Source: Branchiostoma belcheri (lineage: Eukaryota; Chordata; Leptocardii; Amphioxiformes; Branchiostomatidae). From it: 64,000 nt of DNA. The notes under the pieces are model-generated. The model was not told where the DNA came from, did no database searches, and saw only the letters and a list, made by a program, of their open reading frames with translations. The DNA lies in the NCBI RefSeq assembly GCF_001625305.1, contig NW_017803943.1:1356706-1420705 (forward strand). The letters run 5' to 3'. The position numbers and the translations under genes were made by a program. This document shows, one piece after another, positions 1 to 12,119 of this stretch. Numbering within the stretch: the stretch's first letter is position 1; the number at the start of each line of letters is the position of its first letter.

Positions 1-63
1 CGTAGGTAGTCTGGTAGTTTTGTGCCGATGGTTCTCGAGGTAGGAGAGAAAGTCGATGCTCAC

Positions 64-272
64 CTTTTTGAACTGGTCACCGGTCTTGGAAAACTTGTAA
101 GTTCTCCTCTCAGCGGGCTTCAGCTTCTTCACAACTCGCGTTCCTGGTGATACTCCTGGATGAACGTGGTGTATGATCCAAGCGCGTCGGAGTATGTCGC
201 CGATTCCGTTAGCTGCAGCGTGTCCAGGGCTCCATTGTTCTCCTGTAGGGAGGGGGACGCGGCGGTCGCCAT
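64..272 (-). CDS. 5' coding exon of an unidentified minus-strand gene (partial, frame problem)
   Basis: Read on the minus strand, an ATG in good context (CCAAGATGG) at 272 opens a frame that begins MATAASPSLQENNGAL and stops at 131-129 after 47 codons. The neighbouring frame is open from upstream of the ATG through to base 1 and looks equally protein-like (RVVKKLKPAERRTYKF, then KTGDQFKK). A strong donor AAG/GTGAGC lies at 64/63. The simplest reading is one first coding exon ending at 64, with a one-base indel near 135-145 that switches frame. The indel could be an assembly error, a polymorphism or a real break. The other reading is that the upstream-open frame is the true one and the ATG is a uORF. 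I do not recognise the protein. Lys/Arg-rich stretches suggest an intracellular protein. The rest of the gene lies to the left of the window. Confidence 0.45.
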
Positions 273-480
273 CTTGGACGCTTGTTGTGCTCTCGACGAT
301 GTGTCAAACTAACAAGTAACGAAAACTAGACGAAAACTACGGAATACGTGCTAAAACGTTCTGAACTAGATCAGAAGTACTTTATAAACAGAATAGGCTC
401 AAAGTTCAAACTCAATTGGACCTCTGAAGGCCAAAAAATTACATTGTTTGGGAGCTCAGAAGTCGCGCGTCCTTTCCAAA

Positions 481-502
481 AGTCACGTGACTTATATACC
501 TG
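481..502 (-). promoter_or_regulatory. TATA box beside a CACGTG palindrome, upstream of the minus-strand exon
   Basis: Positions 481-492 read AGTCACGTGACT, a perfect 12-bp palindrome centred on an E-box (CACGTG, the USF/Myc class). Directly next to it, on the minus strand, is TATATAAG (about 491-498). A start site about 30 bases further would fall near 460, giving a 5' UTR of roughly 190 bases before the ATG at 272. The link to the 64-272 exon is inferred from spacing and orientation only. Confidence 0.35.
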
Positions 503-564
503 GTGGTAGCGACTGTGGGAGGAATGCATCTTGGTTAAGGTTATGATTTAAGAGGAGATAGCAT

Positions 565-965
565 GGCATCTATATAGACTTGATTATATCCTGACATCTG
601 CGCACGCATGAATTTTCGTCCGTTTCAAAAACAAGTTTCGACCATACTGTAAATCGTACAAAGCAGCTGCAAAATGAGCAAATATATGCCGTAAATTGAA
701 AAAATATATATATTGGAAAACGATACTAATGTCGTAGAATGCCAAAATCAATTCCAAAGGAAAAGAAGAAACTAAAATGAGGAGAATTTAAACGAAGAGT
801 CTACATTGTATTATTCACCATACCACGTGTGTTAAGTTTTAACCTTCTTGACCCACGTAGATTTCATAAGGAAGGCATTTTTTGCCAAACTTTTTTTATT
901 TGCACGCTCGCATAAGTTTTGTAGTTCCCAGAGGATGTCATCCATACAATCAAATCAGCATGGCC
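565..965. mobile_element. Harbinger-type MITE, family B, diverged copy
   Basis: About 400 bp aligning end to end with the better copy at 8827-9213. Shared blocks include GCATGAATTTTCGTCCGTTT, GAGCAAATATATGCC, GCCAAAATCAATTCCAAAG and GAGGATGTCATCCATACA. The right end reads CATGGCC, complementary to the GGCCATG terminus of the family. The left end is diverged and was placed by alignment, so it may be off by 10-20 bases. There is no coding capacity. Confidence 0.6.
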
Positions 966-2159
966 TTTGTATTGTCTAGATGATTGGTACGAGCACTGGC
1001 AGTCGGCCGCCCAATAATAGGAAATTTGCCGATGAAACATTCCGACGGTCCTTTTAAAAGTTTCCTATTAAATTTATCTTACCTAGACTGTTTTTAATTA
1101 CACAGAATTATCATGATTTGTCATGGTAAATGCAGTTATTACATGTGGACCAGACCTTCTATCAGTGTTCCGTGTTTGTATTCTTCATATGGAAGACACA
1201 TCGTTGGAACAAATATACTTATGATATTGACGCCATATTCAATTTTCAAGGTAGTGATGGCTTCAAAGTCAAAAGGGTCAAAGCAAATCGCAGACAATGG
1301 GTTTAGCTGTACTTAAGTTTGAGTCGCCGTCTCAAAACTTCCAGCGTCTGAATCACGAATTATGCGTCTACATCTACACGGGATAACGAACAACCTACGT
1401 CTTTATAATCATATGAAATGCAATTTGATGGGAAGATTCTGGAAAATATTAACCACCAAAGAAAACAAAGGATTTGTGACGTCGTTTTGATTTAAGACGA
1501 ATCAATACTAATTTGTGTCTCCACAGACCAACGTATTCCCTTGTGAAAGACAATCAGATTAGATTGACGTTATATATTTTTCTATGTGGCGTACTGTGTT
1601 GGAGTCATCATCTGATTTGTATACACTAGTATGGGAGCCCCAATGAACTTGAAGGCTTGACTGTTAATAATTCAAAATCCCCAAGTCACCACTTCTTCCT
1701 AAATTGCTGATACCACGGCGTTAATCAAAGCCACACACCTGCTCATGCACCAAGTCACCTGACACGTTAACGTATGTGGTTCGGCTCGAAAGTGCCATGC
1801 ACGCGGATAAAAGATATTGGCGAATACATCTGGGAAATTGTAAAAATGCACTTGTTTCAAATATCTGACGTTTTGATGTATAAATTTGTCAACTGAGCAT
1901 TGAATAGAACGCCGTGATAAATACCATAGTGTTTTGGGTTAACCAATGTGTTTCCAAGTTCGGTGTCGCAATGGTGAAAAGTTACAAAGTTATAAGTTAC
2001 GGCATTATATTATGGTTCTTTGATGTCGACCACGCATGTTGAAGACAATAATTCTTTCATTTTGATTTTGAAGTGAGACTTTTACAGTTCGTCTTCAACT
2101 AGGCCATATCAGTTGTACTAATATAACGCAACGCTAAAAAATAATCAGGCGAAATTCTA

Positions 2160-2172
2160 TGACCTTTGACCC
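2160..2172 (-). promoter_or_regulatory. Perfect DR1 nuclear-receptor-type site
   Basis: TGACCTTTGACCC is, on the minus strand, GGGTCA-A-AGGTCA: two half-sites in direct repeat with a one-base spacer, the arrangement bound by RXR, HNF4 and COUP-TF receptors. The sequence match is exact. Occupancy and target gene are unknown. Confidence 0.35.
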
Positions 2173-2309
2173 TAACGAATGAAGGCAACTGGCGCCCAGC
2201 TGGTAGGAAAGTTGCACAAAACCACGAGGTATCTGTTTTGTTTATTTGTTGATAGTCGAGATAGCAATAGAATGACTTTGTGTGGCCTTGACACGTTGAA
2301 CATAAGCAT

Positions 2310-2520
2310 CCTGTGCAGGCTCCGGGGCGGGTGGGAACTTTGATACAGCGTTTTGAAGAGTTTTTAACGGGTTATTTTAATTAATAGCCGGCCATCGAGT
2401 TGCGGCCATCCTACAACCAGCCGCCGAGAGAAGGTTCCATTCCGCCCGTGTAAAATAACGCGTTAAAAACTATTCAAAACGCTGTATCAAAATTCCCACC
2501 CGCCCCGGAGCCTGCACAGG
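2310..2520. mobile_element. GC-rich fold-back element with 70-bp inverted arms
   Basis: The left arm 2310-2379 and right arm 2451-2520 are inverted copies, beginning CCTGTGCAGGCTCCGGGGCG and ending in its complement, with three mismatches in 70 bp. The loop is 71 bp. The outermost pair extends one base (T at 2309, A at 2521). I see no clear target-site duplication, so the superfamily is open. Such elements are normally non-autonomous DNA transposons. The arms are much richer in GC than the surrounding DNA. Confidence 0.75.
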
Positions 2521-3219
2521 AGGCTACTTAACACGCGGTACTTTTATGCAACCCCTAAAACTACTACGATTTAGGATTGGTTATAACAGATAATAATCAG
2601 TTTCAGAAACATTTACTGCAAGTATAAATGTTTACTTTTTGTACATATCTCGTGTCTCTTTACGTGACGTTATACTTAGCAAACTTTGCCAACAAATTTG
2701 CACAAAACTCCTAAGCGTAAGATAGTATTATCTCAATATTGCAAATCCAAGCTTGTAACTTCTGAGATTAGTGCTAAAAATGGTTCAGTTAATGTTTATG
2801 ACACAATATTTTACCATTCTTATTCAAGCACAGCAAGTAATATCAAACTAAAATTGGCACGAAGTGCCAATATCGAAAGTTATGTGTGACTGTTATGAAT
2901 GAAAGCAAATGCCGTTTTTGCGAATCAGTTTTCCATTCAATATCAGAAAATCATCGTAAAATACTGTAAATCGTATTGGTTAAACAGTAAAATAAATCTT
3001 AAATATCACATACAATTAGAATTGATTGGTCTCCAAATTGGATGCTGTTCCAAATGCCAGCACAGTTTACAGAAAACTTTACAATGTTACAAACTTTTCT
3101 TGTCTGTATTTTATTACTGTACTGTTGGTTTATTTTGTTTAAGACTTTAACGGCTTTCTGAAGTTGCAGGGCAAATTGGAAAGGCGTTCGTTAAGTAATA
3201 ATTTTGGTTTCTAATGTAG

Positions 3220-3757
3220 GGATACAACATCTTCTGTCTGTTTTATTATCTGCCATAGGAACTACAAGATTTTATGTCTTTTAACTATAGGAAGGCTACA
3301 GAATGATCGAATGTTATGTCTCTTTTATAGCTCACATGAGGTCACAACATTTTCTGATTTACAGTTTTATTACCAACCGTATACATAGGAAGATTGCCAT
3401 GGAAAATTTGATCCTTGTCTATCCTTATGTTATAGAATAAAGTTCAGCAGCTGATTCTATACTGTGATTACTACCAACACAGATGAACTTCCATGATAAG
3501 TTCATGGTTGTTTTATTTTGTACCACAGGGTTACACAACTTACAGCATTATGTGTATTTTCTAGCATTGACCCTGTGTGGGCTTTAGGCATGTCTTATGT
3601 TTTTATCATTTGCTGTACAGTGACAACATTTTTTGTCTTTTACTATTTGCTGCTAGGTTTTATATGTCATTGGTGTTTTATAATCTTCTGTAGGGCTCAA
3701 CATTTTGTGTATTTTTTAACATTCATGACTTTTCTGTTTTATTATTCAGCTGCAGGC
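3220..3757. repeat. Degenerate tandem array, units about 35-60 bp
   Basis: About ten loosely similar units follow the pattern ACAACATTTTxTGTCTTTTA, then TTATxTGCTGTAGG. Clear ones lie at 3220-3259, 3260-3291, 3342-3389, 3620-3656, 3657-3694 and 3695-3757. Unit length varies. Each unit ends in a polypyrimidine run followed by TAGG or CAGG, so it mimics splice acceptors. An 80-codon open frame at 3518-3760 is a by-product of this T-rich repeat, not a gene. Confidence 0.5.
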
Positions 3758-4394
3758 TGATTTTGATGTCACTTTGATCACATAAAAATCTGACAGTTTT
3801 TCTTTCAACTTTTATTTACCACCAGTAGAGTTTCTTTGATCCTAGATGATTTCTTTTTTAGCTGCTTAATGACATCAAGCGTATTGTTCAGGTAGTCATA
3901 CTATTTCATAATTTATTCTTAGTTCCCTTTCCATCCTGTCTGAAAGCCATGTATTATTAAGATTAATTGGACAATGGTTTTGCTACAGAAGAACTAATAT
4001 ATAACAATAAGAGAAACAGCACAAAACATAATTTGGCTTCCAGGTAAAATACACAAAAAGTACTTAGTCTAGTAGTTAACTAGAAGTTGTTGAACGGAGC
4101 CAAGGAGGTCTCCATACAAGATTCTTGTTCAAGAAGTACAGTTGAGTTATGAACATAATCAACAGCATTTTTGTCCTTAGTTTTCTACTGCAATCTTCGC
4201 ACCTGTACATGAGTAATATACTTTAACTGATAAGTTGAAGAATTATCACATGTATTACTCTCAGCATGAAGACGTTATCTTTCCAACCATTCCCAGTCTC
4301 TGACTTTATCTCTGGTGTTTAATGAGGTGGATATAATGAAGGGTTAATGTGGCCGTTATGATTCCGTTTGAATGGACTTAATAGCAGACGATAA

Positions 4395-4762
4395 GGCCAC
4401 ACCAATTTAATTTCTTGGGTAACGGATTTGCCCGCTTCATTTTTTTCTGATTTGCAAATAAAAATAAAAATTCAGAATCAACTGCAAAATGCTCTTATTG
4501 TGCCCTGAACAGTTGAAAACAGTCCTTTTCATCCTAGTTGTTACAGTTATTCCATCTTTCAATGCAATGGTATCATTAAAAGTTCAAAATTCATCGTTTA
4601 AATTTTGAACCAGCCTGGTGTGTTGACCTCATGGCTCCTATCATCCCATTTTGGGCCATAATAGGATGCCTTAAGGCCTGTTTTTATTTTATTTTATTTT
4701 TTTTTCGCCCGCCCGCTCCATTATTTTTCTAGAAAAATCCAAGAAATTAAATTGGTGTGGCC
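4395..4762. mobile_element. Harbinger-type MITE, family A, full length
   Basis: The inverted ends are GGCCACACCAATTTAATTTC at the left and its complement at the right. They are flanked by TAA at 4392-4394 and 4763-4765, a 3-bp TWA duplication as made by PIF/Harbinger transposases. The interior matches the copy at 26551-26939 almost throughout, but this copy lacks a short GTTAACC piece in its right end. There is no coding capacity. It is a non-autonomous element that needs a transposase supplied elsewhere. Confidence 0.8.
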
Positions 4763-5511
4763 TAAGGAAGTAACATGTAATGATCTTGTATGAATGGACT
4801 AGATCATTTGATACATGTAGCATTGTGACTGTACAGTTAGAGGGGCCAAACATTTTGTAAAACTTCACACAATTGCCAGTAGCATATCAGTACTGACAAG
4901 TATTTGTCAGTAAGTGATCAGTCTGAATAATTTTTAGGAAGCATACCTACTTGTCAGCTGCATTACAGTTGTGACAGTTCAGCTGTTTTACTGAATTGTT
5001 ACTGAAATGAGACTGTCACTAGTGTCAGCAACTGATCAGGTACTTTAACAGTCACATACTTGTCATTTGTCCATTCTATGATTTTGTAGTTCAGGAAAAG
5101 TATGTATATCTGGGAAAATTCAACTTGGCAAATTAGTAATTGCAAGTGGAAAACATTTTGAGTGGAAGAAAGTTGTTACACATTAGGAATTGTAGCAGCA
5201 CGCCAGTAGTCAAAATTAGTAAGTAGTTCACCGATACACACAATCATGTAAAACACCAGTTTTTAAACACGTAGCAAACTTCATGTTTGGTATATGTGCT
5301 ACCAGTTGAGCTTTTGAACCTGTTGTTTGTACTTTTGTATGTCTCAGTTGTGAACATGCTACATATACTATGTTCAAATGCTCCATGTATGCTTTAATGA
5401 CAATTTTGTTATTGTATGCTTTCTTTGCCACTTGACCTTGAGTTCTTTCATTGCCCTTTCAGCTTTTCTAATTTACTGTTTTGCTTTTCTGTTGTTCTGA
5501 TTGGCGAACAG

Positions 5512-5595
5512 GAAGGGTGGCCGTTCAATCACTCTGTCGTTCAGCCCCTCCTACATCAACCGAACTGTCAATCTTTCCTTCCATCCAAAATCAAG
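5512..5595 (+). CDS. Candidate internal coding exon, 84 nt, phase 2 in and out
   Basis: The acceptor is strong: a long pyrimidine tract with a TTTCTAAT branch-like site, ending GAACAG at 5511. The donor is CAAG/GTATCT at 5595/5596. The exon is 84 nt. All three frames are open. The frame that fits the next candidate exon takes one leading base, then reads KGG-RSITLSFSPSYINRTVN and ends after TCA with AG left over. It joins in frame to the exon at 15562-15645, which also accepts one base. It is Ser/Thr-rich with an Arg-Ser-Ile-Thr site. I do not recognise the family. It could be an upstream exon of the same multi-promoter gene as the first exons at 19.6 and 38.1 kb. No transcript evidence is available. 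Confidence 0.4.
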
Positions 5596-6423
5596 GTATC
5601 TATTTTGATCATTTTTCCTTTCCGTCGTGTATCCACAATGTCATGTATTCTGTCGCACTAAACTGAAACTTACAGCTCTGAGCAGTTCTTCATGCCTTGC
5701 TGTGTTGTGTCACAACCTTTATCAATAGGTCTTATATCATTTATGAATTATACAATGAATTGGCCTGTTGTTTCATCATTAAGTATCCTCTTTTAACTGT
5801 CAGAAGCTAAAAAAGTTAGAAATTACAACACATTTTGAAATGTTTTTAATGATACAAGAGAGGTACTAACAGTAAATGACATCTGCTTGTTTAATTGGTT
5901 TATGATAGGATGTCACAGACAACTTTGAGCCAATCAGAGTTCTTGCATTATATTCATGTGCCAAACAATTGTCTGTTAACAGTTATCAGTGAAGCAATCA
6001 ATGGAGCAAACCAAAGCTAGAGTAGGATGGAACTAGGCTAATGAGATAAGATTACATTTGTTCGTGTAATTTTAGCTAATCATGCAATTGAGGATGTCAG
6101 TAATAAATGTCTGCATCAGTGCACGCGTAGCTGATCACAGTATGTATCCATCATTTATCTGCACCAGTCAGATATACAATTTGGGACTGTAAGACACGAG
6201 ATGAGAAACTGTTATCACAGGGTGGAATATAGATGGGATTTCATACGGACGTTTCTGAAATTGACATGTTAGAATTGTCAAGGCAATCGGGAGTAAAGAC
6301 GTCCCCATCAGTCCTCCTAGATTGGGTGTCTAGTCTAGATTATCTTTGATTGACAAGAAAATCATTTTTGCATCTAAACTCCTCTGAGTTTCATCTGAAG
6401 TTGAAGGACACATACTAAAAGTA

Positions 6424-6634
6424 TACTGTAAATCACTTTATATTCGCAGTTATTTATGTTCACAGTTTTTGTGGTCCATCCTGTACCGCAAACGTTTCAT
6501 TACCACAAACAAATAATTTGCAGACTTTCTTTCTTATTCATCTGCCCTCGATGCGAACATATAGTTCTGCGAACATGTCAATTTTTCTCAGACCGTGAAA
6601 TTTTGCTACCAGGAATATAAAGTGAGTTACAGTA
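6424..6634. mobile_element. CTGTAAATCAC MITE, full length copy
   Basis: A 211-bp element whose ends read TACTGTAAATCACTTTATAT and, inverted, TACTGTAACTCACTTTATAT. The outer TA on each side would be the target dinucleotide if this is a Tc1/mariner-type element. The interior carries recurring blocks seen in the other copies: CAAATAATTTGC-GACTTTCTTT, GCGAACATATAGTTCTGCGAA and TTTTGCTACCA. There is no coding capacity. Confidence 0.75.
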
Positions 6635-8473
6635 GTGGAAAATATGGGAAATAAAACTCATCGAACAAACTGCGTGGGCCTAGTAGAAAGACTGTTAACG
6701 TTCAACTTTGTTCCAACATATACCGGTAACATGAACCAAATTTGACTGGACTTAATAAGACTATGAATGTGCTGAATATTTCTTAATCTATAAAAGTTTT
6801 AAAGGTTTTAACCTTTTCTCTGTGGAGTTACGAATTTGTGTTGTTAATTGTGTCCATCGGCAGAGAAAAGGTTAAATGTCAAAGTAGATCCTTGCGTGTC
6901 ATCAGCACCATTAAGTCCAACTTAGTATAAATCCTATGGTATTAAGGATTATATTGAGGAACTACAGATGTTAATAGCTTACCATCATATGAGTCAGCAG
7001 AAATGTGCCTGTGATAGTTTGTTGGTTCTTAGGATCTAAAACAATTATTTAGAGATAAAGCTTTAACATCAACATTTTGAAAACAATAATATTGGGAGTC
7101 AGTGGAAAGTCTCTATACACAGTTACAGAAGATGCAAATATCAAGAATTTTTATGACAACTTTTTCGGATTTTTTAGTTCAAAATTAAGCTAAGGTACCC
7201 AGAATTGGAGTATCAGTCGTAGACAGTCTTGAAAATAATCCTAATTGAAAAAACATTTTTAAAAAACATGACAGGAAACAACTTGCGGTGTATCTTTTTG
7301 AATTTGCAACTTTTACAATTAAGTCCAGTTAAGGAGGATTTGTCATGAAATTTTCTGCTTACATGACATCCTTTAATCAATCATCCAACCGGTGATCTTC
7401 TGGATATAAAAGCACATTAAGTTGATTATTTAAAGCAGGTTGACAGGCTTGAATCCTATTATGAAACATGTTAATCATGTTATTGCATGTCAGATAATAT
7501 GGTGATTACTGGAAGTCTAATAGTAGGCAGTACATTGCAATTGTCTCTTTTTACTTCTAGAACAAATCATTGGCTGCTCGTTGAAGGTTGTCATCAGTTT
7601 TCAGGGCTTGAAATACTTTTTTACACACTGGTGTAGGTGTGAAAATTACCTGCACCAGACAAATTTTACCTGCACCACTCAGACTTTGAGAAGGGTGGAT
7701 CATACTGAAAGGTTTTCAGACACTATTCCCATCACTTCTTTACACTTCATAGGTGGTAACAGCCAAAGCAGCAAAGAAAAGTCATGGACCATTGCAAGTT
7801 AGGTACAGGTAACTAGACATCAAAAACACCTGCACAGCCCCAATTCTACGTGCGCTATGATGCATATACACTACTACTATTTCAAGGCCTTGTTTTGGAA
7901 TGAATAAAGAATCCACAAATGTATTTATTGTAAGTAGGATTGGTGAAAGTTATGAATTATTATTTATAGTCAGATTTAATTGTCTTTGCTGACATTTCCC
8001 AGGAGATTGGAAGATTTTCCAGTGGAAGGAATTTATCACGTTGACATTTTCTCTGGATCTACAACTTACAACTTACTAACATCAACTAAGTGTTGTCATG
8101 AAATGTGTTTGACTAAAAATAGTTACCTTCGTCGAGAAGGTTATGTGTTAGGTACACAACTTTTTAACTGGTTATAACTTAGGCTGTGCGTGTACTTTAT
8201 GATATTTGGTAGATTTAAGTTGGGATGACAAAGGTCTAGTAAGTCAATTAAGGTAAACCTGGCAGCTTTGTACGGTACTGCAGTGGCGTACATGGTACTA
8301 GTATATCTCATGTTGTGGACATGCTATGGTCTGATTTTTTAGTAGGACATGGGTGTTTGGGCAACGAAATAGATTTCGACAGGGTATGCTAAGCAATAAT
8401 TTTTTTACCACTTCATACATCTTACATTAGTTACAAGGAAGCCCACCAGACAGTGTAATCTGTCTGAGTGTTC

Positions 8474-8530
8474 AAATTTTATTGCAAACAATTGTAACAT
8501 GTACAATGTATAAGGCAAAGATTTGTACTG
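8474..8530 (-). repeat. LINE/SINE tail-like fragment
   Basis: TTTTATTGCAAACAATTGTA, followed by ACAATGTAT-GGCAAA with small gaps, matches about 44 bp of 46211-46255. On the minus strand this reads as an AATAAA-bearing 3' tail. Both copies share the end beginning at TTTATTGCA. It is probably the tail of a non-LTR element or SINE family. The body is not recognisable. Confidence 0.35.
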
Positions 8531-8826
8531 GGTTGTTAAAATACCCTAAGCTTATTGGTCTAAATTCCTTTTCCTTTGTGTTATGAATAACCTGCCAGGG
8601 ACATTCCCAGAGGGAAGACATTTCAGACACCAGGATTTAGCCGATGTCAAAGTTGTCATTAATAGATGAATTGGTTGGGTTTATCCTCAACAGGGGAATA
8701 TCACTGGGAAAAGCCTCTAAATCCAGGATGTCGCATTTCAAAATTCTGTAGTCTGTTTAGAAATGGTTTGACATTGAAAACTGCATGATATTTGGAAGGC
8801 AATCAAATTGAAATTAATCAACCTTA

Positions 8827-9213
8827 GACCGTGTTGATTTGGTTAATAATATATAGATGATATCCGTGCATGCATGAATTTTTGTCCGTTTCCAAAAATA
8901 AATAAAAAAGTTTTCAACCATACTGTAAATCATACAATTATATAAAGCAGTTGAAAAATGAGCAAATATATGCCACAAATTGCAAGAAATATTGGAAAAC
9001 AATTCTAATGTCCCAGTATGCCAAAATCAATTCCAAAGAGAAAGAACAGAACACACTCTGTGTGTTTAGTCATTTGTTCAGCCTTCATGATCACATAGAT
9101 TTCATAGTGAAGGCAACTTTTCTTTTTCCAAACTTTTTCTATTGGCACGCAAAAATCAGTTTGGGGGTTCCAAGAGGATGTCATCCATACATTATAATCA
9201 AATTAACATGGCC
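8827..9213. mobile_element. Harbinger-type MITE, family B, full length
   Basis: The left end GACCGTGTTGATTTGGTTAA and the complement of the right end GGCCATGTTAATTTGATT are inverted copies of each other over about 35 bp. The element is flanked by TTA at 8824-8826 and 9214-9216, a 3-bp TWA duplication. The 387-bp interior aligns with about 565-965. A solo end of the same kind (TAAGGCCATGCCAATCTAAT) lies at 49250-49280. It is non-coding and non-autonomous. Confidence 0.75.
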
Positions 9214-10328
9214 TTAGTGCCATATACTAGCTAAGACATACATGTACACGTTATATAAAAATGATTGATGTGACATAGCTCGTAACGGAAAATCCCCTAA
9301 ATCCGTGCCTTCACCTCGGAAAACTCTGTAATCCGCTTTCAAGGCATTTTGACATTGAAAACTTGAAAGCCAGCCAAATGTATCAACTTTCCGTGTCACA
9401 TACTTAAGCGAACATTTGGAATGAGAGATTTGAAACACAGATTGTGATTAATGTGGAAAATCTGCCTCTGTCTCTCATGAGCCTTACTGGTGGAATTGTC
9501 ATGATGTTAGCTCGTCATTCCAACACACAGGTCTTGATCTGTTATCACGTGTGCTCATGTAATGTAGGACAGATCGGTGGCCATGTTATCAGTAAAAGAC
9601 AGAAAGAAGAAAGTAAAAGTGCCATTTAACCTAGTGACATAATGTCTTACATGAATGTGCAGGATCCTCTGTGCTAAGATAAAAAGAAAGAATGAAGAGA
9701 CTGGATTATGAGAGACAGAAGGTTGGAGCAGTGGAAAGAGAACGGTCTCGAATAAAGAGCAAATACGATCGGCAACACTAGAGTCTGTCTCCATTTTCTG
9801 TGGAGTATTCCTCCCCGTTTACTTTCTTCTTTCCATCTTTTTCTGATGACGTGGCCACAATTCTGCTACCTCAGGCATGCATTCTCAGAACAGGATATCC
9901 ACGAGTCAGCTAACCATTGCAAGTTAATCATTAAACACGTAAAACCCATATGTCCTACATTTACTCTCTGAGTACCAGCTGCCTCCCTGACTCATCTGAA
10001 AAAGAAATAGATAACCATTCACACCTCAACTCCAGCAATGGCAGAGTCCACTGGGCTAGAACCATTTAATTTCACACCAGAATGCTTTAATGTGGTGGGG
10101 TGGGGGTGGTAAGAGGCAGAATGAGATTGTAGTCGTCCTAAAGTCCTTCCAATTACGGGGAATTGACCCCCAGGATGCCGTGATGGTTTATCACGGAGAC
10201 TGGAAGTCAGAGGTTCTTTTGTACTGTTGGTTATGGTTGTAGTTCATGCCGTCATAGAGGCTTGTTCGACCCTGACTCATATAATTCTATCATGATAAAA
10301 AAACTTCTGTATCAGAGTTAACTGTAAA

Positions 10329-10592
10329 TTCCAACACAAAGGAACAATTGGGCTTACCCCATTTTTTCCTGTAGAGCACCAGGGTGAATATTTGTCAAGG
10401 AATTTAGAGCAATTCATTGCTTCTACATTCTATGATATTATCACAATCTTAAAAAAATTTCAAGGTTAAATTATTCCAAACAAAATGTAACAATGGGACT
10501 TACATTGTACCTCATTTTTCTGTACAGCGCATATTAAAATGAGTCTTTGTCTTAGAAATCTAGAACAATCCACTGCTACATTCTATGATATT
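10329..10592. repeat. Two-unit tandem duplication, period about 145 bp
   Basis: Unit 1 (about 10329-10447) and unit 2 (about 10474-10592) share AACAATTGGGCTTAC / AACAATGGGACTTAC, CTGTAGAGC / CTGTACAGC, and TACATTCTATGATATTA at the end. The divergence is considerable, so the duplication is not recent. Confidence 0.55.
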
Positions 10593-12119
10593 ACATACCA
10601 GGCTATACACAAGTATAGAGAAAATTTAGTAATGAAGGAGGACTCAGTGATCCAATTGTTGCTACTTCACAATATGTTGTGATTTAATTAAGCCTTAAGG
10701 GAAAGTACAAGATACACAATAGTTTTGCAAATAGAAATAGATACGCCGCCATTTGCTGTTGTACATGTTGTGCAAGAGATTTCCCCAGTCAAATTAACGT
10801 GACTTTCTATTATGAGAAACCATAATCAACAAGCCTGCATGCTATTCATATTGATAGATGGATGTGATTATTTTTGGAGTAGTCACAACTTGAAACATTA
10901 CCTGGGGTAAGTGCTTTTTTCTTTTATGGGACATTTGTAGGGCAGTAATTTTGATCTCCCTCAATTTAAAGCCATGCGTTGTTTCTCTTCTTTCAAAACA
11001 ATAATGAGCTGTTGCATGCAGAGATGTTCTTTCAAAAGGGCTAGCTAAATGCATGATGTTTCCTTAACTGTGCTTTAGGAGTGTTACGCACAGGAAAAAA
11101 ATGTTGCGTTATCAAGTCTTCAAGTTTTAAAACTTTACAAAAGAACCTGAAATGAAATTTGAATGGTACACTGAACAATTTCATCACAGATTGTTATATA
11201 GCTATTTGATAAGAACAATTTAATCTCAAACAAAAATTACCTCTAGGAGTAAGCCTGTAGCGTCTCTGGGACTTAGTACATGATTGAAGAGTGTCTGCAG
11301 ACATACAGCAGTGGTGCCAGAATGTCTATCACTGGTTAACGTCTGATTCAACCCTTCCAGACTGATTCTCGTCATGTCAGTTTTCCTAAACAAACACAGT
11401 GATTCACTCATTACTAAGTATAACAGGTAAAGTAATTATGTATTTATTCTAAATGTCTCTCTTCTTTATACCACCATGGTAAAGAAAGTATGTCTAAATT
11501 GTTGTATTAATAGTAATTTGTCAAGACAGGAGCTGGCTAGAAAACTGGACTACAGTCTTCAAGTTTTTTCTGACAACCGTTACTCAGGTTGCTACTACAT
11601 GTAGTTGCATTGCCTCTAAATAACCTCACTTTTATCCTACAAGGGATGTCAATCCAAGGTCTTAGAGTCTGGATCTTCAGGATTTAACTGAAAGTCTGTG
11701 ATGTCCTCTGGGAATTCTCTTGACTTACCGTCCGCTAAAGCATGGGTTTGGCAGCTGTACAAGTGGAGATGTAGGGAGTGGGTGGTGCTTATAACCATAA
11801 CAAAGGTTTGCTCAAACAGGCTTCAAGTAAAGCTATGGTGGAATTGCCTCCTGGGACTCGTACCTTTCATGAGACGATGGATCCTTAGATTGTAAAATGT
11901 TCACCTTTACTGAATCTGGAAGCAAACTTAGGCCTAGCAAAAATTTGTGTTGTGTGTTTCGGGTTTCAGTACTGAAAAAAATAGGGTTGGTAGATAGGGA
12001 TTTTCTTCTTTTTTTAAAATCATTTTTTAGATATCGGCTGAAATGCTCCTACAAATAGACTTTAACAATGTAAATTGGGACTATCTCAAGGACCAGGTCA
12101 ATAGGATGTTGCTAGGGTC

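Larger units (their letters stand above)
273..5511. other. Gene-poor stretch between the minus-strand exon and the first plus-strand exon candidate
   Basis: I see no convincing coding exon here. The stretch holds a Harbinger-type MITE (about 565-965), a GC-rich fold-back (2310-2520), a perfect DR1 site (2160-2172), a degenerate tandem array (3220-3757) and another Harbinger-type MITE (4395-4762). Short open frames in it have no start context, splice sites or codon bias that would make them genes. Confidence 0.5.
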
